Shown in pieces: positions 1 through 12,500 of a DNA stretch of 64,000 bases; position 1 is the first letter of the stretch, and every line of letters begins with the position of its first letter. Origin of the DNA: Centropus unirufus. Its lineage: Eukaryota > Chordata > Aves > Cuculiformes > Centropidae. A program made the position numbers and the translations under genes. The notes under the pieces are model-generated. The model did not search any database. It was given only the letters and a program-made list of their open reading frames with translations, and had not been told where the DNA came from. The DNA is taken from positions 1,717,379 through 1,781,378 of the forward strand of contig VYZI01000106.1 in NCBI GenBank assembly GCA_013397695.1, given 5' to 3'.

Positions 1-3000
1 CATGTAACATTAAAAAGTATTTTTAAGTCATTATTCTCCTCACTACTAGGCTTTTTTATTGCCAGCACAGTAAATACTAAGTGGAGCAGTGAGATGATAG
101 TTTTTGAGGACAACCTCCTTTGGACACAAAAATGTGTGTATGGTCTATCATAAAAAGCAAAAAAAAAAGATACCATGAGGACAGAAAAGCTAATAGTAGG
201 TTAAAACTAGCATAGCTGACAGACAAAACAGAGTGCTCGAGGATCGGAAAGTCATAAACATATCAAAAGCATGAAGTAATTTTAAAGAAAAAGGTATTGT
301 TCTGTCTGACTTCTCTTATGATTAAGGTGTTCAGTATAATAGTGAATGCACTTGATGTCTGCAGGGAAGAAATTGGCACCTGGGGTGGTAGAACCTTATT
401 CCTGTAGTCACAGTGAAAAGGCAGAGGCTGTCCAAGAAATGTAATATTCAGTATGGATGAAGGTGTCCACATAGAAGTCCAATTCTTTACTTATACTAAT
501 TTACCTTACTCTATCACAGACTAATTCCATTTAATTATAGAAAAAAAGAACTCTGCAACAATAAAATTGGAAAAAAAATCTAAACTGTGATTAAAGAAAA
601 TAAAGCAGTTTATCTTGAATAATTCGTGCCAAACACAACTTAGAAAATAACAAAAATTAAAGCAACATAAACCAGTTTTTTCTTCAGCAGCCTAGGAGAT
701 TATGAGTTGGTGCAGAAAGCTTTGAGGTTTTTGTTGATTTTGGTAATAGAATATTTAATAATAGATTAAGCAGATAGTGCCTTTTAAGAATAAAGGTGTG
801 ATGGGATGTTGCACTTCCAATATGATTTATGTTGGTTGATAGAAGTTAACCACCTCATGTATGCTCTTTTAAGAAGCACTTGATATACCTGATGAATTTT
901 ACTAAAACTTAAATTCCAGCTTTGAACAATGGTACATTATTATTCTTCTATTACTTGCAGGGTAGCCATAATATATTATATTACATCAGAATAGCATGCC
1001 TCTAGTGTTCATTCACTTGAATCATTTCAGTTCTCATCCATTATGCATCTAGAGAAATGAAACAAGCACCTTTTTCTCTACATTGTCTGTAAATTTTGAA
1101 ACATTGTACAGACAGCCAATGTGAATGATTCACTGAGATCAAGAGATATTTCACAAAGTGGCTCATTCTTCTTAATCAGAAGCATGACTTTGTATATCAG
1201 ACCAGAAAATGTCAAATATAAGTATTCTTATTCTGATCCCTGGTAAGAGGTATTATCATTTGTTGTATAACAAGTTGCCACTGCAAGATCATAAAAATAG
1301 AACTATTTTAAAGGTATTTTCTCTCTATAAAACACACATCATTTATACAGAATCATTCTCTTTTTATTAGCACGTATAGAGTGAATCTACAGTAAGAAAT
1401 ATCCATAATGAAAGTACGATCAGTTTGAATCTTGTGGAAAACTTAAATAATGTCGTTATTATAAGATAAATATCTTGCTTGATCACTGATTTTGTTAATA
1501 TATTGCTTACCAAAATTTTTCATTATCCCAAATCTGAAAATAATGACGTACAAATAAGAAAAAATAACTTATTTAGATTTTGCTTTTCATCCATTACAAG
1601 CTTGAATAAAAATATGTTTTTCAAACTTCCTCCTCAATATCTTATCGTAGCTATAGTCTATTTGTGAATGTACCACTTTCAACATTTAAGCAGAGCATTT
1701 ATCCCCCATTCTCTGATCCATATTAACCATTACTTTGGACCAAAATTATTGATAATTTATGTTTATTTTATTTTTTCATGCTAAGGTTTTTTATTTTTAA
1801 ATCTAGTTTGCTACATCTCATGTAAACATGAGCTTCACCTTGTGAATATTTACAATAAGAAATTATTTTTCAAATAAAAATTGTGCCATTGAATTCAATA
1901 AAATTACTCAGGTATTAAAAGACGCTCACTCAATTTCTGTTGATTCTTGACTTTACAAAATAACTTTACAGGGGGTGTAGTGATCACTGCATGACATGAT
2001 TTGGTGCAGCCCTTGAAATTTAGTACTCTTGATCACCAATCAGCTTCTGTTATTCCTCTGGGCAGCAAATTTTTTAAAAAAGCAAATTACTCTCGCTTAG
2101 AATTCAGCCCTTACAGCACCATTAAATATATCCTTGATTATGAGGGTCTTCAAAAAATTCAGGTAAATATGTAATTTGTGCTAATTTCACCACTTTCACA
2201 TAAAACCTCTCAAAGAGTGATATCTTAACAAATATAAACTTTCCAAGTCTGACCAGTTTAAGTGTCCTCAAAGATTGCTGTTACACTTCAGAAAAATGAT
2301 TCTCAGATTAGAAAATGTCAAAGTAAAACTTTTCTTGAATGTTCATTATTGGCTACACTAACAATGCTGTTTGGTTGTTTTTTTTTCAAGAACTCCAAAA
2401 TTTGCATAACAAAGATTTCAAGGAAGTTGTAGTGAGTTTTTGAAAGAGGCTCAATGGTAAATGAGAAATAGTTTTTCTCTAGTTGTTCATATTAATTTTT
2501 TAAGGTATTTCATCCTTGTCTTTCACAGCTTTTAATGCCCCAAATAGAGTAAGTAATGATTCTTAACAATAGCATACCACACCATTACAGCACTTGACCG
2601 TTAATTCCCATCACCTTTTGAAATACAGGAAAAAAAAAAAGTGCAATAGCAGAATGCAAGATCTATGCATGGTAGAATAAATTAGATCAAATCATATAAA
2701 TTATGGGCAACAGATTAGGCAGGGTCATAAGTATTTTTTGCCTGATCTCCCTTGGGCAATTAAAATGAGTGGCATATTATATGGCTCATCATGCTTTATT
2801 ATATTTACACCTTTTAGATTGCTTCCTATTTGAAATCTGCTTCAACAACACTGAAAATATGAACTTTTGAAGGAAAACATCATCCTCTAAATATTTTCCC
2901 ATTCATAATACATCCTTCTCAAATATGTCCATTTACCTAACCGTATAGAAGACAGTTGGCTAGGCACAGATGTTCTGAGCATATGCTTTTATTTGTCATG

Positions 3001-6000
3001 TTCCCATATTACTTACAGGCCATTTTTATATACATTTTTTCAGCTTCATATATCACTGTGTTTCTCAGAAGTGGTGGATTCTTTTAGTACTCAATAAAGC
3101 AAACCCACCAAAAATCCACAAAAAGTGAAAAAAGAGGAAAAAATACAATCTTTTACTTTTTTTGTTATTGCAAAAATAGTTTTTCACTGGAAAAAAACTT
3201 TATTTTGATACTTGGAAATTTAGAATTATCTAGTCATCTTGCATTTCAAACAGACACTTTGTAGCATTTTTATTTAAAATAACTCATGCACTTATAAGAA
3301 GTAGCTCTGCTTAGAAGGGTGGCTTTATGGCCCATAGATATTCTGTAGCTCAACTGCAACTGATCTGTCTGATGAACAAGGCTTTTAACTGTATTATGAT
3401 TTTTGAAAGACCATGAGTGGTATGAAACTAATTGAATTGGCTTTTGAATTGGCTTGGGGTTTGCCTATGTTTGACAGATAATGAAAACAATTTAAATCAC
3501 TTTTAACAGGAGAATTCTTTGGCTCTGGGAATATCACCATGCATTCACATACTATTCCCCGGGGTGTCAGTGGAAACCACACTTTTAATTGCCAGTGTTA
3601 TGCATATATGAATCATGTTGTCAGCAGGATGTGCAGCAACTTTGCAGAGTCTTCATAGTAGTGCAGAGGAAAGCAGTTAAACAGTGAATGTCTTTGCCCC
3701 AGACTAGAACAAAGAGCTAAACTTTGGCAAAGAAAAAAATAATTCGTCTTAACTAAACCAAAATCTTTCTTTGTGTTGCATAAAATTATGTGTCCAGTAG
3801 AGCAATCAGCCATTGAAATTTCTTGCCATCAAAAAATTAATTAACTTCTTTCTCAGAAATACAACCTCTAAGGTGAATTTCCTATTGTTCGTGTTGAATA
3901 AAAATAAATCTTAATCAAAATCCCAGCTTGAAACAACTGGCAGAAGATAAGCCATTAAAATCAGAATTGATTAAATTGCCATGGCATCCATCTTTTTTTG
4001 TGGAGTCTTATGATGTTCTCATCATCTGTTGCCCTTTTCATTCCCTGAACTCAATGGCTGATTTTAAAAAAACTAAGCTTTACCATTTTCTGTGGCACTT
4101 CCATTCACTTTTATTGCATTCATGTTGCCATTTGTAAGACTTCATAAATAGTATTTATGCACAATAGGACCAGTTTTGTATGCTGTATGTAAAGTTAGTG
4201 GGCAACCATATAAAGAACTCTCCCTCAGACACAAGTTTTGCTTACAATTGCTGTAATGTTTATGATGCAGTTCTCTTTCGAAGAAGCTATTATTATGTAT
4301 TTTCAGAAAGATTATAATCTACAGCATTGAATCTACAAGTGTGGGCAAATGTGGGAGCACTTTTATGTTTTACTCTTCTACTGTATTTTCTCTCTTCTAC
4401 TGTGCAAAGAGCATAGGTGAAAAATAGATGATAGCAGGTCCACAATAGTAGTATCATTTTCTATAAATCAAAGTAAGTGATTTTTGGTTTTGATTTGGGT
4501 TTGGTGGATTTTTATTTTTTTTGTAAAACTACAAGATTGTACACACACAAAACAAACAAAAAACCCCAAACTCTGAAACATCAAAAAATTTACTTCCATT
4601 AAGATTGGATTGTATTTTGATTAGCAATATAATTCAGTCAAACACATACTGCCATAAGTAAACATATCAAATCAGAAAACTATTTAAATCTAATTTTATT
4701 TTCAATTTTTCTTTTTTTCAGTCTGCTGATGGTGTGCTTTTATTTCTCTATACACAGTGCCATTTGAGGTTCCTGCATTTGATGTTCTACTAAGTGTTTT
4801 TTACAAGTGGCATTCTTAAAACCACTGTAGAAGGGGAAGAAAACAAACATCCCTAAACAGTGACTTGATGGGATGTTCCCCATCTGGCATCTATGCATGA
4901 TGTTCCGATATACTGTCCAATCTTTATCTGTAGTACAGACAAATATAGATATTGATATAAGCACATCCTTCAGACACATTTCACTACATAGGTGTAAACA
5001 GTGCTTATATATTTCTAAACGGGAAGTGAAATATTGGATGGGGCAAAAGGGGCAAAACGTCTTTGGGATAAGTCTGAAATTTTTGTTTACAAGAGTGACT
5101 ACCAAAAGCAACGAAGAGACACTGGATATTTTATAAGAACTTAAGCAGGTAGTATTTTCTTTATAGGTTAGATATAGACATTATTAAGCATGGAGACTGA
5201 ACTGAGCATGTTATTGGGCCTTCTTTAAAACTCTGCTTAAAAGTCTACATTTTGTTAAACCTGTGAACCACAAACTCTAAAAGCAGCAAAAGAAAACTCT
5301 AATTTTCAGATGCTTCAAAAAAAATCTGAAAAGGAAATGTATTTAATTTTGTGTTGCTGATATGGGTGTTATGTCCCGACTCCACCTCAGCCTGCAAATG
5401 GAAGAGGGATGTGGTTTGATAAAACAGAGTTCCAGGAATTGAATTAGAGTGATACTGTCAAGGAACATTTTAACAGATTCAAAAGCCTGTGATGTTTTGC
5501 TCCTTTTGAACTAATTTCAACCACAACATCTCAAAACATGGCTTGAAAAGAGTGATTTAAAACAAAATAAAAGGATAGGGGTTTTTTTGCAGTTTGAAAC
5601 ACAGTCCCCAACAATGGAAAATAGCTTTAACTCATTCTAATAACTCTTATCTGTTGTTCTCATAGACTCAAGGCTTACTTTTCTATTAATGTGGTGTTTC
5701 CATTTTCAGTCTAGGCTGGGAGAAGTAGTTATTACTGAAGTGACTTGCTGGAAATTTTACAGCAACATTTTAGTTTCTGGAAAATCACTCTATTGGGATC
5801 CAATTACAAAATATAGATACCAGTAGTTAATGTTTTCCTTTGTTTTCTAGAACATAATTCACTACACTGCATTCAGATAACTATATACTGGTTCCTACAT
5901 CGTGGCTGCTCATGGAGGAAATAAAAAATATAGCTTAACTTTTCACTTTATTCAGGTGCCTGACTGAAAGGTGATCAATCTGCAATTTCTATAGCATTGT

Positions 6001-8402
6001 GGGTGTTCTTGATTTAAACAAAAAACATCAACTGCTAGCGTTGTGTCGTAGTGGAAATCATAAGAATATGGCCACACGGTGCTGCACAATTCACAGAGGA
6101 GGAAACGTGTAAACTACTGCCAGAAGTTCAGATGCTGCTGTCTATGAAAAACAACTCTTACTTAAAGCTACATCTGATTGGATGACCTGAAGGATTAGTC
6201 TTGTGCCCTTACTGCCAGCAGTTGAACTCTGTCTGACCTAGATCTGACAAGGTTGCAGGTTGTAGATTTCATTCTGTCTATCATTCTATTGACTGCAGAA
6301 GTAAGAACATGTTATTCTTCCAGGAATCAACGGACATTTCTCTCTTTCACGAAAGACTTGAGATGAGGTAAATCTCCTGATTCCAAGAAAAACATGATTC
6401 TGCTTAAAAATGTATTATAGTAGTATAATACATGACATAACACCATGCTGCTTTTATTGGCAACATTCTTGAAACAAACAATATATATTAATTTTGCTTG
6501 AAAAAAAATGAAGAGCTTCTCAGCTCAGTGCTGACTTCAAGTCATTGGAGTGCCTGTACATGGAGAGATCACCAGAAAACAGGTTGAAATTTTGCAATGT
6601 CTGGGCTTGCTATTCCAGTAGAAAAATACAACTAGGAAATTAGCTGACCCATCTTAAATTACTTATCAACAGACCAGCAGCTCACCAACTGAGAGTGTAA
6701 TGGACTTATGAAATGAAGGAATGGAACTTCACAGGGTTAAGTTTTAGAACTGGGCACCTGTAGTAATCAAGCAATTCAATCAAGAATGCATCCAAGGACA
6801 CTCTTAACCACAAAGAAAATAGGGGTTTGCCATTATTAATAATGGTTTTGAGTACTACCACGACTGCAACAGAGACAGAGACAGAGTAGCACAACGTGGT
6901 TTGACATTACACCTTTTTTTTAAAATATGGGAATATGTCTTGTTTGGAAAACAATATTATGACTTGAGAATATAGGTAGCAAGTATGTGAGACTTAATAG
7001 GTCTTGTGAGTCAAAAATAGCATTACAGGAAGATGATAACAATTGTCAGAGTGAGAAAATATATAAAGATGAAGAAATTTTCAGAAGGGAAAAAATAAGT
7101 TAATGAGGAAATTGCAATCAGTCTTCTCATCACCAACCAAAATTATTAGCACAGTATGCTACCATTCAGTTGTTGATTAAAGGTATTTGCTTAATATATT
7201 TGAAATATTATACTCATTCATAAAGCTCTGTTGGCATTTCTATTAGGAACTATGTCCCTCTGGGTTTCATACCTTTAAAATTTGTTCCGGGATGCATACA
7301 AAATTTTATTAGTTTTAATTATGACACCTTTAGTCAGTTTTTATTAAAATCTTGTATGTGTGCATGATGATACACTTAAAAAAAACAAAGACCTTCTCTT
7401 GCATACTTTGCACATTCTTAGTCCTCAGTTAAACCAAAAGAAATTAAGGAAGGACAAGAAAATGCAAGTGTTCACAAAAGACACTTGGGATTTATACATA
7501 CTCAATTTATAAAATATCTGAGGGCCTCTGCATACAATTATAATTTCAAATTGCTGGTTATGAATTAATTTACTATTGTGTTTGCAAATGTCAGCTTTTG
7601 ATTTATAGAATCTAAATTAAGGTATTCACACTAACCTTTTCAACAGAAATATGATTACCTTGTCTAAGCAAAGGTCCATTGTTCATAAGACTCTTAAAAT
7701 GAGCTAGGACTTACTTTAATTCCCAGTGCTTACATTTGTTAATGGTCCATTCTATGTTGTAAAATCTATTAAGATCTTCCTAGATTGTTTTCAGAAGGGC
7801 TAGACAGTTTTTTACATGCAATGGAGAGAATTTATGAAAAGATAATGTGTAAGAATTCTAAAACACTGAGCACAAGTAATGAATAAGATTTTCATTTCCT
7901 TGCTAAGATATTGGAAAGAAAAATAAGCATATAAAAAGAAGACATTTAAAGCTCTCTCCACTATTCCTCCTTAAGTCTCTAATTGTTATTGAGACCACTA
8001 CTTTTTCATTAATTTGCTCTTGTATGTTTAACCACTCTTTTAGAAAAACTTTTACGTAGTATTGTGTTTATTGAACATGTATTATTTGTATTTATTTGAC
8101 AGAAAAAAATTTGCTTCTTGAGCTCTGGTGAAATCAGTCATCTGCAGCCATCTATTCACTAGCTGATTATCTTTTATTAAAGTATCTACATTTTTCTGCA
8201 ACTGAAACAAATACTCTTTCTAGTTTTGTTTTGCCTTTTTTAATGAATTGTCAAATCTCCAAAATCTGTGTCTGTTTTTGAAGCCACATTATTTTCTTCT
8301 TTCTTTTATTTTCTTTCACTGAATTGGTCTCTGAACCTCTATAAAAGTGTTTCATTTTTTTTAACAGAAAACGTTTTTGTCCCTCATTGCTACAATCATT
8401 TT

Positions 8403-8435
8403 AAAAAAAAAAAAACAAACAACAAAAAGCCAAAA
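8403..8435. repeat. A-rich low-complexity tract
   Basis: A run of 13 A is followed by A-rich sequence with scattered C (caaacaacaaaaagcc). No transposon body with a recognisable 3' end precedes it, so it is described as simple low-complexity DNA and not as a retroposon tail. Confidence 0.8.
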
Positions 8436-9031
8436 ATATACCAACACTAAAAAAACATTTTGCGAGGTACTTTTATTGTGTTTATGAATGTGAAGAAATT
8501 AATTTTTCTACGTTCAGTCTCACTCCTCCTCTCACACTGTTTTGAATGGGCTTTCAGCATTAAGATTTATCATGAGGCCAGTCATGGAGCTATTATTAAC
8601 TGTTCCACCACCAGTTCAGTTTGACTTTACTATCTGAATTCTAATAGAATCTAGAATTACTGGAGACTTTTATAACTTTCAAAATCATTACTCCACATTT
8701 TCAGTCTGATATAAATTAATTAGTTACAGTTATGCACAGCTGAACTGATAAAGTTATAATTCTTGCTACTGATCGACACCATATTATATATATATGTATA
8801 TGAAAATTCATATAAAAAGAACAAAAAAATTATAGTGCTTCCTATCTACCTTCTTACAGCATTAGCTCAAGGCTTTCCTGGATGCATGATATTTATAGAC
8901 AAGGCAGATGAGTTACCTGAACTAATCCTGGGTGAAGCAGGAAAGGGAATGTTCTTTGTTACACAGTGTTTCAAAGTGATTGTTCCAAGAATGAGGGTCA
9001 CTTCTGAAATATCTCTTCATCAGGATTTCTG

Positions 9032-9063
9032 CAAAAAAACCCAAAAAAAAAAAAACCCAAACT
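9032..9063. repeat. A-rich low-complexity tract
   Basis: Two A-runs (7 and 13 long), separated by CCC and flanked by another CCC, form an imperfect repeat of A-run plus CCC. The chance open frame at 8763-9137 passes through it, which adds to the case that this frame is not coding. Confidence 0.8.
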
Positions 9064-9483
9064 TTAAAGATGAACTTCTTTTTTGTCATGTTACAATAAA
9101 ACATATTTTTGGAAACCTTAAATATCAAGGAAATTAGGCTAATTATCTTTTTACTATTTTTTCTCAGATGTATTTAGATTGTATTTATCTAAGTAGGGAA
9201 GATATTTTAAATATTTCTGATGAAAATATTTTGCCTTGGTGTTTAGCTATGTGGTTTTTTTCCATAACTAGAAGGTGTCAAAGAATAAAGCAAGGAGATA
9301 AAATATAGAGAACATATAGCAGACAATAATGAATTAAAAAAGGCTGATTCTGATATCCATATTACTAGAAACTATTCATTAATGATTATCTCATACCAAG
9401 ATCTCAGCCTTCATTCCTGTAGCACAGATATAGGAGCATGTTCATACAAACCATAAAGTCTGTGTAAATTTAAGAGATTTTCA

Positions 9484-9560
9484 GAATAACAGAATCATGA
9501 ATGACCTGAGTTGGATGGGACCCACAAGGATCATTTAGTCCAACTCCTATTCCTGCATAA
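9484..9560 (-). mobile_element. CR1 LINE, 3'-terminal fragment
   Basis: This is a short remnant of the 3' end of a CR1 retrotransposon, read on the plus strand as its reverse complement. It opens with the complement of the CR1 terminal repeat (agaatcatgaatgacc), then 'gagttggatgggaccca' and 'ggatcatttagtccaactcc'. These are the standard landmarks of the last 70-80 bases of avian CR1 copies. CR1 copies are usually 5'-truncated, and this one keeps only the 3' untranslated tail and no coding sequence. The boundary at about 9560 is approximate. The match is to a known family from memory, and subfamily assignment would need a repeat library. Confidence 0.85.
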
Positions 9561-12500
9561 TGCCCATTGTTGCTTTTGATTTTTAATTGCAGTTTGTATC
9601 CTATAGGCTGTCTTCATAAAGTTTATAACAACTCCAGCTGAGATGAGGCCAAATTCAAACTCTAGCCTCTTATCTACTCTCGTTTGTTCACCTATATCTT
9701 TTTTATTTAAGGAGGAGCAACAGTTTTTCATGTGCATGAATATCTGTGAGGATTAATATGAATTAACAAAGTATTCATGTGACAGGATTTCACTGTATTT
9801 TCACCTCAGGATTTTTCCTGAGCGTGCTCTGCTGAAGTCAGAGGAACTTTGACCTCTGTAGTCATTACAGCTAATAAAAAAACTGGAGAGAGTTTCATTG
9901 ATTCACATCTCGGAGGGCCTCAGTGGTTGTTCCTGCCGTTTTTTTTTCTAATGGGAATGCTTTCAGAAGTGCTGTCAGTAGAACTTAACAATCATTATGA
10001 GCCACCATGTTCACTAAAGCTACAATAAGCTTGGCCTTTAATCAAGAAGAAGAAGCACCAAAAGACATCATGGTATTGTAGAGATAATGTGGAATTCAGA
10101 GTACTGCATATTACAGCTTCAGTTCTTTGATGATTAAGTTTGTTTTTAAGTCAGTTGCCTCCTGTTGTAATGTTTTCTATTTTTAGTTACTAATATGTTA
10201 CTACTATATTTATAGAGAAAGAAAATTAGGTGTACTTACCAAAATTTTGAACTACAAGGATGATTAGAAATGCTTCTATGGAGGAGAATTTTTCAAGTAC
10301 TCAAATTTAACCTCCTTATCAGACTACTTACTGCTAACTCTTGCTTTTTCTATATTGATCATCTAATTTGGTGGGTTTGATCATCCCTCCATTTCTGGCA
10401 AAGACATCTGCCAGGCCCTTTCTTCATTTTACATCCATTCTTGCCTGTCTTTCATGTATCATGTATATGACTCAGAAGTCTGGTTCCATTTAGAAACATG
10501 TTCATTTTCATTGAGGGCATGTGTCTTACTTTGAGATACATGAGAACAATCTGGATGTCAGGTAGGGCAAGGGGCATTTTGTCAAGAAAGTCTGAAATAA
10601 GCTTCATGCCTTTTTCAATTACTCATCTACATTTCTTTTCTGTGACTGACTTTAGGATCGTTCTGATCCTGTGTTTTCACCCTCACTGATTACTACATGC
10701 ATGTGAGCCTAACTTAGTAACAGCCATGGACCAAAATGCTGCCTTGATAAAAGAGGTACATTATTTTAATTAGCTATACCATTGTCCTTTCCATTTCAAT
10801 TTATAGTAGAGTTGGTTTTACATTTTTCCAGTTACTGTGGGGCAAAAAAAGAGACAAGTTTTACTTGCTTTGTGAAATAAAGAAGTCACATATATTGAAA
10901 AAATGATTTCACTCTTAAGGGTATATCTTCATGTCTAGACATGCCTTAAGTTACTCTAATGGTCGAAACGTAATTTTGATTTTTAACTCTCTTGTTGTAG
11001 AGATAAGCACGATTAAACCTTCTCTGAAAAATTTATCATTTTCAGATGTATGAAGGTTACAAGAATCCAACAACACAGCTCTCAGTCAAATGAAATTCTG
11101 TCTGTCTGGTTCTGCAAAGAGTTGGACTGGCTGCACTGCACACTTAATACAAGATTTTCTAAATGGATCAACTAAGCTGTGCTCACTTCAACATTCAGAA
11201 TGCGTGATTGTATGAGCATAATCTACTATTGAAATTATTTTAGCGTTATCTCTCCTTGGAGTTTTTCAGTATTACATGCAAGGATTACATTGCTCTTTCT
11301 GGGTCCTGAGCTTACTGCTGGGTAGCAGCAGGAAGGGGTTGCTCCAGTGAGGAGGGCAACAAGTTGGAATCAGCAAGGGGAGTGCAGAGCTGGCAGGATA
11401 CCATCCCACCATGTCCAACAAGGAAGGAAGAGCAGGACCAGTGGCAGTGACCTGGATCAGATGCAGACAATGGATAGCCCGCTAAGTCTCAGGTGATGAA
11501 TCATGTCTGAGATAAAGCTGGAAAGTCAAGCCCACAAATTATGGTTAGGATCAGCCAAACGCTAGGCCTTTCCAGGACATTTCTGCAGATCGGCTGTGCC
11601 TGACCTACCTTGCTCATCCCTCAGCGCCTGGCTCCCCTCCATCTTTGCAAAGTGGCCTATACCTGTTGCTGCCTGAAATAAATTTTATTTCAGAAGATAT
11701 TTCCTGCTGATTTTGTTCATTATATAGTAGTAGTGTTCCAAAGAATCAACATCCAAAAAAGAGATGAGGTACTAGGATACTCAGACTTGGAGCAGAAAGA
11801 AGTTAGGTTTTTTTCCTTATAAATATATCTGAGGAGCAGACCTAGTCTTACAGAAGTTCTCTCCATCCATCTTCTACCCAATGAATATTTACTCAGCTTT
11901 CTGTGAACCACTGAATGTTAAATTTAATTTTAGTGTACATGTTTCACCCATGACTGCTGAAAATGTAACACAGGAATAGACATAACAGGAACACCAACTT
12001 TATCTCTTGAGTTCTCAAGGTGAGCGCCTTAACCTCAAGGTAACCCCCTGTTATGGAAACATTTTGTGGGCTGATGGATAGTACAAGTTTGAATTTCCTC
12101 AGGAGGTAAAGGGAATTAAAACTATATAAATCAGTTCATGAGTGAGTAGTCTAGCTTAGGCTGTTACATAAAAAGGATTTCCTATCACCACTTCTGGAGA
12201 TGTTTTAAAAGAATGATCTGTCCAAAATTACAATTCAGGAAAAGGCTAATTCTCCACGTACTCTTAGAGTTTTAAGAATGTCTATGAACTGGGGATCCCA
12301 AGAGGTTTTTGGTAGAGGTAAATCAAGTTTTTGTTATTAGATGCGTAAGAAAATGCATTATGTGTTGATAAAGAGGTTTTTGGACAAGCATAAAGCATGG
12401 TAAGGGATTTTTAGGGATAAGGAAAGAACATCACCTTAGAAAAGGTCTGAAGGAATAGTATCTGTCTAGCTAACTTTTTTATTTTTACTTCAACCTCTGA

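Larger units (their letters stand above)
1..9483. other. Gene-free AT-rich DNA
   Basis: No coding region, RNA gene or recognisable transposon is visible on either strand. The longest open frames are 123 codons (4740-5111, minus) and 124 codons (8763-9137, plus). They show no family resemblance and are of a length expected by chance at this base composition. The sequence holds several A-runs (near 2630, 8403-8415 and 9043-9055). A slightly CpG-richer patch lies at about 6035-6110. Whether any part is a conserved regulatory element cannot be judged from one sequence. Confidence 0.7.

Noticed and set aside
4740..5111. A 123-codon open frame (minus) with a CPFC...H..H pattern resembling a zinc finger, overlapped by an 87-codon frame on the plus strand
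   Set aside because: The spacing between the second Cys and the His residues does not fit the C2H2 rule, and there is only one such pattern. At this base composition about one frame of this length is expected by chance in 64 kb of six-frame sequence (my rough estimate). No splice or promoter context supports an exon.
8763..9137. A 124-codon open frame on the plus strand
   Set aside because: It has no recognisable domain, it runs through an A-rich low-complexity tract that makes an artificial lysine stretch, and its length is within chance expectation.
12014..12052. Two CTCAAGGT-type motifs as a pair of orphan nuclear-receptor sites
   Set aside because: Neither matches the TCAAGGTCA consensus completely, the spacing is not a standard one, and there is no promoter nearby.
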